A stretch of DNA of 64,000 nucleotides. It comes from Desulfocapsaceae bacterium. Lineage in GTDB: Bacteria; Desulfobacterota; Desulfobulbia; Desulfobulbales; Desulfocapsaceae. Both the position numbers and the translations under genes were made by a program. Location of the stretch: NCBI GenBank assembly GCA_031292275.1, contig JARLHL010000061.1, positions 23,074-87,073 on the forward strand, given 5' to 3'. How positions within the stretch are numbered: position 1 is the stretch's first letter; the number at the start of each line of letters is the position of its first letter. The notes beneath the pieces are model-generated. The model searched no databases, had not been told where the DNA came from, and worked only from the letters and a program-made list of their open reading frames with translations. Below, one piece after another: positions 46,701-55,261 of this stretch.

Positions 46701-47458
46701 CCCGCCGAAACACTATCGCCGGGATGTCCTGCCTCTACCGGCTGCAGTTCGCGGATCAGTTCAAGGCATTGAAACGATTCTGCACCACCACCGTATCAGG
46801 CCCCTCATCGCTGTGGTTAACAGAAGGGCTGGGCAATACCAGACAGGCCGTGGATCAGCTTCTCGATTTTATTATCCGCGAACTCTTCCAGACAGGTTCC
46901 GGAAAAATCCACAGCCGGGAGAATTTTTTGCAGATTGTCGCCCGAATCCGTTCGGATGGGCTTTTTCAGACGGGAATGGAAATATGCGAAACCGTTATGG
47001 CGCTTCTCCGCAGGCGGCGCGAAGTAAGGGACCAGATCCGGCGATTTACCGAACTGGCCAGAAAATCCAGGTCCTTTTCAGAGACCGTCAATGATGAATA
47101 CCACAGGCTTCTGGAGGATATCCTCCCCACTGGCTTTCTGGAAATTTTGAGCCTCGAAGCACTGTCAGACTGCGACCGCTATCTACGCGGCCTGGCCATC
47201 CGTGTAGAACGGGCACACGCAGACCCGGCCAAGGAACTGAAGAAAAGGGATATGCTCGCCCCTCATCTGCGTAACCATGCCCTCCTGCAAAGCAGGGCAG
47301 CACACCTCAGCGAGGAGTGTCGCGATCTGAGGCAGGAGTACTCCATGCTGATCAATGAATTCCGTCTCTCGCTCTTTTCCCCTGAGATCCGGACCAAGGT
47401 CCCGGTTTCCGAAAAAAAACTGGCCCGCCATTGGCAGACCCTTTCGCATCTCTGTTAG
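43709..47458 (+). CDS. hrpA: ATP-dependent RNA helicase HrpA
   Basis: 1249 residues, the long bacterial HrpA type. Walker A GDTGSGKTTRLPQ (about 29-41), DEAH in ILDEAHERSLN (about 128), ATSATID motif III, the SF2 C-terminal domain with ATNVAETSITVPGI, then HA2, OB-like and the HrpA-specific C-terminal regions (DUF3418-like, about 600-1240). Family members rescue stalled ribosomes by pulling mRNA and process fimbrial mRNA. No ribosome site is visible; an ATG 12 codons later is possible. Divergent from galU. Confidence 0.94.
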   Translation: MHTSSPENLPVMSYRDEIIRLLKTEQVIIIAGDTGSGKTTRLPQFCLEAFSEKTPLIGCTQPRRVAATSIASRVSEELGPLGDIVGYKIRFHDQTTEKTRVKFMTDGVLLAETIHDPLLKRYGVIILDEAHERSLNIDFLLGLLKSILTKRPELKLIVTSATIDTSAFSKHFSDAPIVRIIGRTYPVELRYQPVPDDQFDEKDGYIEHCVKTIVDLYMTEPPGDILAFLPTERDIRTCCDLLAEQLSDAVVLPMFGRLQAAEQRRIFSQFKETKIVVATNVAETSITVPGIRYVVDSGLARISTYNVRSKTTSLPVTRISRASCDQRKGRCGRIGPGICVRLYSEEDYLNRDEFTLPEIQRSNLAEVVLRMITLNLGNPLTFPFIDSPHPGAVRDGYRQLTELGAIDDNGTLTRYGRIMASLPIDPCIARIIIEAGKNGSLREVRIIASAIAIQDPRIRPADREKQADEAHARFTHPQSDFLALLNIWKRFHEVQIQVNSWSRLKKFCKANFLSFQRMREWLDLHEQMGRILERHPEFTEQSSEASYQAIHMALTTGFLRNIATRKKDRIYQGAAGRELMIFPGSHQYLKSSQWIIAASFIETSRLYALTVAAIEPEWLESIGGSLCKYSWSHPRWEKKTGQVVADERVSLFGLTIVSGRKINFGRRDPANRQEARKIFIESALIPGELGGVYPFLQHNLSLIAGWQDTERRLRKRDILANDQTLFAFYHQRLGEDVYDRFTLNRFLKREKRQLIMDNADILLRTPHDNELANFPPHLSVGSLQLKLEYHFEPGSDEDGVTVRIPLALAPTLRPEVFEWLVPGLLQEKTVLLLKGLPKGIRKHLIPLTNTVDMVLDSIQCGQGSYYQALERCLFKLFKKSIPRSEWPQNLPVHLQMRFALIDDSGKIVATGRSLQDLVAKLESSTDLPQKNQAQAGDQALYASWQDRLVQGWDFDGLPSRIPLLTGQQEVVGFLYSCIHPLPEKGGAIIRFEKTPEAARRNTIAGMSCLYRLQFADQFKALKRFCTTTVSGPSSLWLTEGLGNTRQAVDQLLDFIIRELFQTGSGKIHSRENFLQIVARIRSDGLFQTGMEICETVMALLRRRREVRDQIRRFTELARKSRSFSETVNDEYHRLLEDILPTGFLEILSLEALSDCDRYLRGLAIRVERAHADPAKELKKRDMLAPHLRNHALLQSRAAHLSEECRDLRQEYSMLINEFRLSLFSPEIRTKVPVSEKKLARHWQTLSHLC

Positions 47459-47481
47459 ACAGGGCCGTCAGCCCGAGGACC

Positions 47482-49461
47482 TTACAAGACTGATACAACC
47501 CGCCTGAGATCATCCAGAGTATACGGATTGGGCAGGATATTCACGAATCCATGTTTTTTATAATGAATCATGGCGGGTTCGAGCAGATCTCCACCGGAGA
47601 CCACCACCTTCAAGGTCGGAACAAGTTGGTGAAGCGTGCGACATATTTCGATTCCGTCATTCCCTTCGGCTCCGGCCAGGCTCAAAATTGCCATCCCCGG
47701 AGGCCTCCCGTCCGCAAACCCGCTCTTAACGGCTGACTCCGCCTCCACGCGGTTCTCGGCAGTCAATGTCTGAATCCCAAGATATTCCAGCATTATTTTG
47801 CCGATAGTCCTGAGTTGTTCATCATGCTCTACCAGTAGAATCCGTCGTCTGGAAAGATCAAGGGCTGGACTTTCGGCATCTCCGTCACGGGCCGATTCAT
47901 AGAACGGAAGGTAGAGAGAAACATCGGTCCCTTTTCCACGTTCCGATTGGATTGTGACGTATCCGCCGTGGTTGCGAAGCGTGGAATAGACAATGGTCAG
48001 CCCAAGCCCCATTCCTTTAATTTTGCTGCGTTGTTTGGTCGAAAAATAAGGATCAAAGACTCTGATCATATTTTCACTTTCAATCCCTCGGCCTGTATCC
48101 CGCACAGAAATTCTGACAAAATTTCCCTCGGGAAGATATTGGCCGGAGCGGATGGATGGAGCATCGACAATCTCATTGGTTATTGAGACGGCAATCGTCC
48201 CCGAGACATCCGCCTCAACCGCATTCTGTAAAACATTGTTCAGCGCTATGGCAATCTGCTCGCTGTCGATACTGATCCTGTGCCGTTCGGTCCTGCCGGC
48301 AAACTCACAGCGCCCCGGATTTCTTTTGAAAAAATCACCAAGGACCGTGGCGACAAAATCCTCGATAACAACGTCCTGCCGACTTATCATCCCGAAGGGA
48401 GAGAAACAGGAGATCTTCCGGACAAGGTCAACGGAAACAGAGGCGGCTCGTTTCGCGTTTTCCAGAAGACTTACATTTTCTGCCTGGTTTGCATAATCAC
48501 CGACCAGATTAATCAATTCAAGATTGCCGCAGATGACGGTCAAAAGGTTATTAAAATCATGGGCCACACCCCCTGCCATACAACTCATCGCATCCATCTT
48601 TTTCATGAGACGCATGGCCTTGTCGAACTCGCGTTTCTGCCGTTCAGCCTTGTATTCCCTGGTTATATCCCTGAGGATACAGATCGCAAACAGAGAATCC
48701 TCTTCCCGTACCGGCAAAAAAGAGGCCGAAACAAGGCTGCCGCCTATCCTGATGGGGTCAGAATCGGTAATCTCCAGGCTCTGTCCTCCATTACCCCGTA
48801 ATTCATCCTGCAGCCAGGAAACCACCTTTCCCGAGGAGTCGTGCAGATCAAGAGAGGAAAACGGCAGGCCGATGAGATCCTCCATACTGCCGGCCAGAAT
48901 CTTTACCGCCGCCTGATTCAAAGAAAGGATTTTCCCGTCCCGATTCAATTCAATGATGCCTTCAGACAGATTTTCAAGAATTTCTTTGAGATGATATTTT
49001 TCAGAGAGGAGTTCACCTAAGACGCTGTCGGATTCACTCTCGCCCCCCCTTCTCCTCCTGCCGAGTATCCTGCCCGTCTCGCGAGTTTGCCGGGCAAAGA
49101 GAGAGAGAGCCTCCTGCAAATCGGCCCTCATCCCCTGCAGATCTCCTTTGGCTATGCAGACGTCACAATCCAGATTAACCAGATTTTTTTCCCCTTCCTC
49201 AAGGACTATCGCCGACAGAACGACCAAAAATATATTTTTCAGTTTCGGTGACTTGCGAATGATTTTACAAAGCTTGTCTCCGCCTACCAGAGGCATGACC
49301 AGATCCGTAAATACTATGTCGGGATAATAATCTTGTAATATTTCCAATGCATCAAGCCCATTGCTGGCAACTCTGACCTGACATCCCTCCTGCTCCAGCA
49401 AAGTGGATACCGCCTTCAGGAGAACCGGGTTGTTGTCAACGACGAGTGTCTGAATAGCCAT
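47482..49461 (-). CDS. soluble hybrid histidine kinase (REC-PAS-HK-pseudoREC)
   Basis: 659 residues, no membrane segment. An N-terminal receiver (about 1-120) has the phospho-Asp in FTDLVMP (about 54). A PAS domain follows (about 155-275), then the H-box GGVAHDFNN (about 302), the ATPase domain with DTGRGIE and GMGLGLTIVYS (about 395-520), and a C-terminal receiver-like domain (about 537-659). In this last domain the Asp position is Ser (AILSLAG, about 592) and the conserved Lys-Pro is Asn-Pro (ILPNPYT, about 643), so it cannot take part in phosphotransfer. Signal and target are unknown; no output regulator is adjacent. The lone receiver at 49766 could be its partner. Confidence 0.88.
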   Translation of the reverse strand: MAIQTLVVDNNPVLLKAVSTLLEQEGCQVRVASNGLDALEILQDYYPDIVFTDLVMPLVGGDKLCKIIRKSPKLKNIFLVVLSAIVLEEGEKNLVNLDCDVCIAKGDLQGMRADLQEALSLFARQTRETGRILGRRRRGGESESDSVLGELLSEKYHLKEILENLSEGIIELNRDGKILSLNQAAVKILAGSMEDLIGLPFSSLDLHDSSGKVVSWLQDELRGNGGQSLEITDSDPIRIGGSLVSASFLPVREEDSLFAICILRDITREYKAERQKREFDKAMRLMKKMDAMSCMAGGVAHDFNNLLTVICGNLELINLVGDYANQAENVSLLENAKRAASVSVDLVRKISCFSPFGMISRQDVVIEDFVATVLGDFFKRNPGRCEFAGRTERHRISIDSEQIAIALNNVLQNAVEADVSGTIAVSITNEIVDAPSIRSGQYLPEGNFVRISVRDTGRGIESENMIRVFDPYFSTKQRSKIKGMGLGLTIVYSTLRNHGGYVTIQSERGKGTDVSLYLPFYESARDGDAESPALDLSRRRILLVEHDEQLRTIGKIMLEYLGIQTLTAENRVEAESAVKSGFADGRPPGMAILSLAGAEGNDGIEICRTLHQLVPTLKVVVSGGDLLEPAMIHYKKHGFVNILPNPYTLDDLRRVVSVL

Positions 49462-49765
49462 TTAAGATCTCAAAGGTTAGCGTGAAAGTCTTGTTAAAGC
49501 GGCCCGTATTGCCTTGCCGAAGTGACAAGCTTTCATGATGTGTGCAGGCCAGGTTCAACGAATTATCATCAAAGGGGAAGCCGATTCATTTTTTTTGCAG
49601 AGTCCACAAAAAAAAATCAAACCTGTCCCCTCCCCGGCAAGACGAGGCCGCTGCGCCTGGGAGGCAACATATAAAGGCTTCAGGGAAAAAGGATTTAATT
49701 ATACAGGTGCATCCCATTATAACGGTTGAGGAGCGGAATATCAAATCTGTCCGCAGGCAAGAAGT
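49462..49765. other. 304-base spacer between two signalling genes
   Basis: Contains two A/T homopolymer runs (a T-run near 49590 and an A-run near 49612) that could carry the kinase's promoter, and no gene I can support. Confidence 0.4.
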
Positions 49766-50146
49766 TCAACCCCTGGCCATTTTTTCCTGCTGCCATGTTT
49801 TGATATCGTCAATCAACAGGGGAATACTCAGGGGCTTTCTATATACCTTCCAGGCCCCAAGGCTGCTGGCCATATGCAGATAGGAATCGGGGCCGATCTG
49901 CCCCCCTCCGGAGATGGCAACGATACAGACATCCGGGAACCGGGTTTTAAACTGAGTGATGGTCTCAATCCCTTCCTGTCCAGGCATTATGAGGTCGCAT
50001 ATCAGCATATCCACAGACGACTGTTCATGGATCTGAACCCCCTGCTTCCCGTCGTGGGCCTCAAAGACATTGAACCCGGATTTTTCCAGCCACATTCTCA
50101 AAATCTCGCGTATCTGCTCGTCATCATCAATAATCAGTATTTTCAT
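49766..50146 (-). CDS. stand-alone response regulator receiver
   Basis: 126 residues, one CheY-like domain. The ATG at 50146 (MKILIIDDDEQ) has GGAAGAGGG upstream. The acidic pocket DDD (about 7-9), phospho-Asp in CDLIMPGQEG (about 51) and KPLS (about 107) are all present, so it can be phosphorylated. There is no output domain, and it would act by protein contact or in a phosphorelay. It is 51 bases downstream of the YvcK-like gene and may share its transcript; the hybrid kinase at 47482 is a candidate partner. Confidence 0.9.
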   Translation of the reverse strand: MKILIIDDDEQIREILRMWLEKSGFNVFEAHDGKQGVQIHEQSSVDMLICDLIMPGQEGIETITQFKTRFPDVCIVAISGGGQIGPDSYLHMASSLGAWKVYRKPLSIPLLIDDIKTWQQEKMARG

Positions 50147-50197
50147 CGCCCTCTTCCTGATCACCAGTATTCCTCTGTAAAAATACCCCTTACAACT

Positions 50198-52525
50198 TCA
50201 GGCATTACAAAACACAACATCTCTAAAAAAACTGATCACCCTTTCCCGGCGCTGCAGCATCTTCATCTGTTCGGGAATTAAATCGCATTGATTTATCCGG
50301 GTCAGGGACATCTTATATTCGATATGGTTTGCAAGGCGGTTCTCCAGATACCATGCATAGGTCAATCCCATAAGAAGCCCAGGAGGGGTAAAACCCTCAT
50401 CTCCGTTAATGAGGCGGGTATAATGAAATGCATTTCCCTTGACGGGAAGCATCCGGGCCAGGACAAGATAGTTGTGCAGGTCTGCTGCCTGCAAAAAACA
50501 TCTCCTTTGCACTTCCGGCCTCAACAAAAGATGGTAGACCTTACCCACCGGGATTCCATCGGTTTCAATGCCTTTCATTTCCTTTTTTTCCGCATAATTG
50601 CCGAGCAGCGACTCTCCCAGGGCGATCAGAAAGGCTGTTTCCAGACGCCTTTCATCCGCAATCTGGTCATGCCGGATCCTGAGAGAACAATCGGCCGGAT
50701 CAAAATACGAAAAGACATTGTCCCACTTCTGATCCCGCCGCCACTGATTGTCTGAAATGCAGTTGATGGCGGTAACATAATGCAGATGGCTGAGAGGAAT
50801 GTCCTGATGCCTCCAGATGATATCGCAGATGGCAGCCCGGATTTTCTCGGTATCCGGGCTCTTGCGCCCGTCATGAGCAATGGACAGGGTCCAAATATGG
50901 TTCCTGATTTGTTTGAATTTCAATGAAGGGAGCATGGATATGTGCCCATCGTGGGCAACGGGCCTGCGGCCGGCATCCTGATTTTTCTTCAGTGGCCTGA
51001 TCTGTTTACCCTGGTAGCAGACAGATCCGACAAATATTGTCTTGATGGCCTGCGCCAGGATCTCCGGGTCATGCTGAATGACGCCGCGTTCGGCCAGGGC
51101 GGTCTTGGAATAGATACCGCATTCAATGGGGATAAAGCCTTGTTCGCAGACCCGGTGCCGGTCAAGATAGATCGGGATTTTTCCCTCTATCTCATATTGC
51201 TGCAGGATCGAGGCGGGGACATCCTTCAAGGAAAGGCAGAGGACCTCATGAAAGAGTCCCTCCGTCCCCCCCGGAATATTCTCTTCGTAGGCAGTCAACA
51301 TGTCAGAAACATGGAATTTCCGATCCGGGTCGGCAATGCTTCTGTCGGTCTCCCCGGACTGTACCCACAGGTTGGAGATGAGCAGTTTCAGGGCATGATT
51401 GTTCCCCCGTACGGCATCGGCCATCCCTGGCACATGAAAAATGGGAATAATTGAGCTGTACAGGCTGCCAGGTGCCATGATGAGGATATCGGCTTTTTCA
51501 ATATCCTCCAGAATTTCCGGATAAACCCGTGCAGGTCCGGAAAAATCGACATAGACCCGTTTGACGGGAACACCCCGTAAGGCTGTACTGGATTTGGTCT
51601 CTCCGGTGACCTGGACCCCGTTGGTATAGAGGACCCGCAGCTGTGCAGGGGTAGAGGTACAGGGAAGGACAGCCCTCTTCTCCGCACCCAGCATATCGGC
51701 CAGAATTGTCAGGCCGTTGAAAAGCGCCTGATGAAGTACATCGGGAGAATCCTCAAGAACCTCTATGGTCAACGCCCTATCGATTTCCCGAAAGACCGTA
51801 GCCACGATCAGCATATTGCCCAGACAATGCGGACGTTCAAGGGTTGGTGCCAATCGGGAATCCATAAAAATATATCGAAGAATCGAATCAAGATATTCCC
51901 TGAGGGACAGCGGCAGGGTCCGCAGGTCGGCGCCGCAATCCTCAAGCACCTGCTCAAAGCCCTGCGGTTTTTTATTGAATCTGTAATTAAAAAGGGTCGA
52001 CAGGACGGCAACAACGGCCTTTGCCTCAATCACGGACAGGCTATAGCGCTTCTGCAACCGCGCCAGCTGAACGGATGAAAGCAGGACATGACGAATGTCG
52101 CCTATGGCTACCAGAGGGAGATCCTTCAGCAGCTCTCCGGTGGAACCGCCATCATCGGTAACACAGACGACGGATCGTGTCCGGGGAAAGATTTCCTTCA
52201 GGCCGGAAAACGGTGCCTGATCCCAGCCTTTGCTCCTGCTGTCGCCGCCTATTATATTCGACAGGCCAGTCCCGCCTCCGAAGACCACAATCCGGACATC
52301 TTCAACTCTTTTTTCCGTCAGTTTCTGCCGTAATTCATGAAACAGGGCGGTAGTCTCATGGTCGAGATTCAGAGGCTCGCCGTTGAGAACGAGATCAATG
52401 AATTTCTCGCGCAGATCCGTATGCGGCAGGAGGTCGAGCGGAGACAGCTGCTTGGCCAGCAATTGCTGCAAGCTGTCGCGGACATGATTTTTTCCATGCA
52501 ATGCAAACATATCGGCAGAGATCAT
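50198..52525 (-). CDS. YvcK/CofD-like protein with N- and C-terminal extensions
   Basis: 775 residues from the ATG at 52525 (AAGG upstream; a GTG one codon earlier is equally placed). The YvcK/CofD-type Rossmann domain begins with VVFGGGTGLSN at about 80-90 and contains VTDDGGSTGEL and APGSLYSSIIPIF (to about 500). YvcK itself is about 320 residues and is a UDP-sugar-binding gluconeogenesis and cell-wall factor. This protein carries about 80 extra N-terminal residues and about 260 extra C-terminal ones (from ALPSLKFKQIR on) that I do not recognise. It lies 13 bases downstream of kdsB and should be expressed with it. Confidence 0.8.
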   Translation of the reverse strand: MISADMFALHGKNHVRDSLQQLLAKQLSPLDLLPHTDLREKFIDLVLNGEPLNLDHETTALFHELRQKLTEKRVEDVRIVVFGGGTGLSNIIGGDSRSKGWDQAPFSGLKEIFPRTRSVVCVTDDGGSTGELLKDLPLVAIGDIRHVLLSSVQLARLQKRYSLSVIEAKAVVAVLSTLFNYRFNKKPQGFEQVLEDCGADLRTLPLSLREYLDSILRYIFMDSRLAPTLERPHCLGNMLIVATVFREIDRALTIEVLEDSPDVLHQALFNGLTILADMLGAEKRAVLPCTSTPAQLRVLYTNGVQVTGETKSSTALRGVPVKRVYVDFSGPARVYPEILEDIEKADILIMAPGSLYSSIIPIFHVPGMADAVRGNNHALKLLISNLWVQSGETDRSIADPDRKFHVSDMLTAYEENIPGGTEGLFHEVLCLSLKDVPASILQQYEIEGKIPIYLDRHRVCEQGFIPIECGIYSKTALAERGVIQHDPEILAQAIKTIFVGSVCYQGKQIRPLKKNQDAGRRPVAHDGHISMLPSLKFKQIRNHIWTLSIAHDGRKSPDTEKIRAAICDIIWRHQDIPLSHLHYVTAINCISDNQWRRDQKWDNVFSYFDPADCSLRIRHDQIADERRLETAFLIALGESLLGNYAEKKEMKGIETDGIPVGKVYHLLLRPEVQRRCFLQAADLHNYLVLARMLPVKGNAFHYTRLINGDEGFTPPGLLMGLTYAWYLENRLANHIEYKMSLTRINQCDLIPEQMKMLQRRERVISFFRDVVFCNA

Positions 52526-52538
52526 CACATAATTTTCC

Positions 52539-53309
52539 TTATTTCCTCCGACTTGCAAGATACTCTTCCACACGCTGCAGGTCTTCGGGGGTATCGACCT
52601 CTATGGAATCATGCTGCGTCAAGACAACCTTAATCCTATACCCGTATTCAAGAGCCCTTAATTGCTCGAGCTTTTCAAACCTCTCCCATTCCCCCTCCGG
52701 TAAAGCGACAAAGGAGAGGAGAAATCCCTTCCTGTAGGCGTAAAACCCCAGATGCTTGTAATAGGTAGGAGAAATCCCCTCTTCGGGATTTCGCTGGAAG
52801 GGAATCGGCGACCTGGAAAAATACAGGGCGTACTTCTCATGGGTGAAAACTGTTTTCACATGATTTGGATCATTGATCTCCTCGGGACGCACGATTTTGT
52901 AGATCAAGGTGGACATGGGCAGGGTCGGATCCTCCAGGAGGGGGCGGACCACCTGTTCCACAGCCTCGGCATCAAACAGGGGCTGATCACCCTGGATATT
53001 GACCACCACGTCATGCTCTGATATCCCAAGGATATCGGCAGCCTCGGCCAGCCTATCGGTACCGGAGACATGATCGCTTCGAGTCAGGACATATTCACCG
53101 CCAAAGGATTGCACGCATTCTCCGATCCGGCTGTCATCGGTGGCCACCACAACCCGCGACAGAAGATCAACAGCCCTTGCCCTCTCGACGACATGCTGGA
53201 TCATCGGCTTGCCGGCAATCAGCGCCAGGGGTTTCCCTGTAAAGCGATTCGACTGGTAGCGGGCGGGAATAATCGCCACCACCTCTCTTTTGATGTTTTG
53301 CATTTTCAT
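52539..53309 (-). CDS. kdsB: CMP-KDO synthetase (3-deoxy-manno-octulosonate cytidylyltransferase)
   Basis: 256 residues from the ATG at 53309, giving the typical KdsB start (VAIIPARYQSNRFTGKPL) and length; the open frame runs upstream but the extra 72 residues look non-coding. NIQGDQP, ATDDSRI and the C-terminal HDSIEVDTPEDL are signature blocks. It activates KDO with CTP for LPS core synthesis. No ribosome site is evident. It leads a minus-strand run: kdsB, YvcK-like and receiver genes. rsmJ starts from an overlapping region on the other strand. Confidence 0.93.
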   Translation of the reverse strand: MKMQNIKREVVAIIPARYQSNRFTGKPLALIAGKPMIQHVVERARAVDLLSRVVVATDDSRIGECVQSFGGEYVLTRSDHVSGTDRLAEAADILGISEHDVVVNIQGDQPLFDAEAVEQVVRPLLEDPTLPMSTLIYKIVRPEEINDPNHVKTVFTHEKYALYFSRSPIPFQRNPEEGISPTYYKHLGFYAYRKGFLLSFVALPEGEWERFEKLEQLRALEYGYRIKVVLTQHDSIEVDTPEDLQRVEEYLASRRK

Positions 53310-53359
53310 GGTTACGAGTATAGTTTTCTTATTAAAGAGCGCTCTGCTATCGAATATCT

Positions 53360-54205
53360 TTGACCCTATGCATACAAAATTTGCAATCCAATAATAACAC
53401 CACTTTGTGCGTAACTTGCACCAACGCCTCAGGCCCCTGGCTTGATAAAGCCATAAAGCTTGCGGAATCACTTCATCTTCCTTTTCAAGAAAACACTGCT
53501 TGCTGGCAAGGACAGAGCCTGACATTTACCGAAAACCGCCTGGAGCTGCGTCAAGGTCCGGATTCAGGCAGGGAACTCCAAGGCCCCCTGTTTGTTGATT
53601 TTCTCTCAGGCCGCAACAGTTTTCGCCGTCTTCATAACTGTACGATCAAGCAGCCTCTGGCCAGGGCGGTGGGGATCAAAGGAGGATTCAGGCCAAGCGT
53701 TGTCGACGGCACGGCAGGCCTTGGCCAGGATGGATTTGTCCTGGCCTGTCTCGGCTGTACCGTAACCATGGTCGAACGCTCACCGGTCTTAGGCGCTCTT
53801 CTGAACGATGGTCTGCAACGGGCCCTGGAAGATCCGACCGTCGGGGCTCTTCTCAAAAAGAGAATCAGGCTGTTCTGCGGCGACACCAGAATCATTTTGG
53901 AAACGCTTTTCGACAAACCGTATACGATATATCTGGATCCCATGTACCCGAAGCGGACCGCCTCGGCCCTGAACAAAAAAGAAATGCGGATTATACGCGG
54001 ACTGGTCGGTGAGGATCAGGACAGTGCATCACTGCTGGCCTCGGCCCTGCGATGGGCCGGAAACAGGGTTGTGGTGAAACGCCCGAGCAAGGCCCCGCCT
54101 CTGTCAGAGCTCCCCCCTTCCCATGAAATCCACATGAAGAACAATCGCTTCGATGTCTATCTCACCGGTCTTCACGGCAAGGAAGGACACGGGGATCAGC
54201 AATAA
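53360..54205 (+). CDS. rsmJ: 16S rRNA m2G1516 methyltransferase RsmJ
   Basis: 281 residues as read from a TTG at 53360. There is no early ATG, so the true start is unsure (TTG or GTG). SAM-binding motif I appears as VVDGTAGLGQDGFVLA (about 114-129), followed by the strongly RsmJ-like VERSPVLGALLNDGLQRA. The DPMYP catalytic motif (about 195) suits an N2-guanine methyltransferase. It modifies 16S rRNA at position 1516. Divergent from kdsB with about 50 bases between. Confidence 0.88.
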   Translation: MTLCIQNLQSNNNTTLCVTCTNASGPWLDKAIKLAESLHLPFQENTACWQGQSLTFTENRLELRQGPDSGRELQGPLFVDFLSGRNSFRRLHNCTIKQPLARAVGIKGGFRPSVVDGTAGLGQDGFVLACLGCTVTMVERSPVLGALLNDGLQRALEDPTVGALLKKRIRLFCGDTRIILETLFDKPYTIYLDPMYPKRTASALNKKEMRIIRGLVGEDQDSASLLASALRWAGNRVVVKRPSKAPPLSELPPSHEIHMKNNRFDVYLTGLHGKEGHGDQQ

Positions 54206-54238
54206 GCCACCCGAAAGGATACCCGGCACCCCGAATCC

Positions 54239-54706
54239 CTATTTGTGATATTTCTCACCGGCCTTGATGGTATAGGCCCGATAGAGTTGCTCTAGTAAAA
54301 AGAGCCGTATCATATCATGGGTAAAGGTCATTTTTGAAAAGGAAAGCAGGAGATCCGCCCCCGTTTCCACCTCCTGGGACACTCCCAGCGCTCCACCTAT
54401 TAGGAAGCTGATCTGTTTTTCACCCCTCTGCTCCCAACGGTCGAGCAGAGCAGCCAATTCTTCCGAGGTACATTGCCTGCCACGGGAATCCAGCACCACC
54501 TTGAAGGCCCCGGCAGGGACATGATTTAAAAGCAGTTTTCCCTCCTGTTCCTTGATGATCTCATCGTTCCACTGGGCCTTGGCCTTCATCTTCACGGTCT
54601 TCACAGACAGGGAGACGTAATGGCTGAGACGGGCGATATATCCGTTGATCCCCTCGGCTAAATAGGCATCCTTGGTCTTTCCCAGAAAAAGCACCTCGAT
54701 TTTCAT
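54239..54706 (-). CDS. rlmH: 23S rRNA pseudouridine1915 N3-methyltransferase RlmH
   Basis: 155 residues from the ATG at 54706, the exact RlmH length. LDSRGRQCTSEE, ISFLIGGALGV and the C-terminal RLFLLEQLYRAYTI-KAGEKYHK end (trefoil SPOUT fold) are all conserved. It methylates m3Psi1915 in 23S rRNA helix 69. Its start overlaps the stop of the YkgJ-like gene in an ATGA junction, so the two are coupled. Confidence 0.95.
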   Translation of the reverse strand: MKIEVLFLGKTKDAYLAEGINGYIARLSHYVSLSVKTVKMKAKAQWNDEIIKEQEGKLLLNHVPAGAFKVVLDSRGRQCTSEELAALLDRWEQRGEKQISFLIGGALGVSQEVETGADLLLSFSKMTFTHDMIRLFLLEQLYRAYTIKAGEKYHK

Positions 54707-55170
54707 AAAATAAAATCCCGGTGCCCTCTCTCCATGTCTTCCTGATTTTCCTTTAGGATCCGGCAAAACTCATCATAGGACACCTCCTGTCTCAACCCCG
54801 GACATGACTCCCGGATGGCCGACAGATTTGCCGGATCAAGGAGAATGGCGGGATGCAGAGGCCACTGCGCGCACCGCCAGGGCCGGGCCTCATGGACAGA
54901 GCAGCCCTCATTATAAAATATACAGTGTCCGTCCACGGTCTTCATCTGCACGCAACCATCTGTAACCCGCCAATATCTGGCCGAGGTCTCCTCTTCGGAC
55001 AGTCCCAGAAATGCAACCATCCTGGCTCTGTCGTCGTCGTTGAGAGAGACAGTCGTTTCCCCCTGGCAGCAGTAACCGCATCGTCTACATGTAAACAAGG
55101 AAGCCGGCTTCACTTTTTCTATCCTGTTTGTTCTTGAATTTTCGATACACCCGAAGCGATTTATTAGCAA
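54703..55170 (-). CDS. YkgJ-family cysteine-cluster protein
   Basis: 155 residues. The N-terminal CRRCGYCCQG motif (about 29-38) and further cysteines in CVQMKTVDGHCIFYNEGCSVHEARPWRC (about 73-100) are the zinc/iron-chelating pattern of UPF0153/YkgJ proteins, whose function is unknown. Translationally coupled to rlmH. The start ATG has weak ribosome signals. Confidence 0.85.
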   Translation of the reverse strand: MLINRFGCIENSRTNRIEKVKPASLFTCRRCGYCCQGETTVSLNDDDRARMVAFLGLSEEETSARYWRVTDGCVQMKTVDGHCIFYNEGCSVHEARPWRCAQWPLHPAILLDPANLSAIRESCPGLRQEVSYDEFCRILKENQEDMERGHRDFIL

Positions 55171-55204
55171 ATACTACAGTATCAGCAGAGAATTGATAAT
55201 AAAA

Positions 55205-55237
55205 AAACGCATAACCCGCTCTCGGGTCAATGCGTTT
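55205..55237 (-). terminator. intrinsic terminator after algH
   Basis: Arms AAACGCAT (55205-55212) with ATGCGTTT (55230-55237) and inner ACCCG with CGGGT make a near-continuous 13-bp stem with a short loop. On the minus strand it is followed by TTTTTTTATT. It lies 25 bases after the algH stop. Confidence 0.75.
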
Positions 55238-55261
55238 CTCCTCCATTCCCACCTTCAAGGA

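Noticed and set aside
53310..53525. Longer kdsB N-terminus (72 extra residues)
   Set aside because: The extra sequence is unlike KdsB and overlaps rsmJ; the ATG at 53309 gives the standard length.
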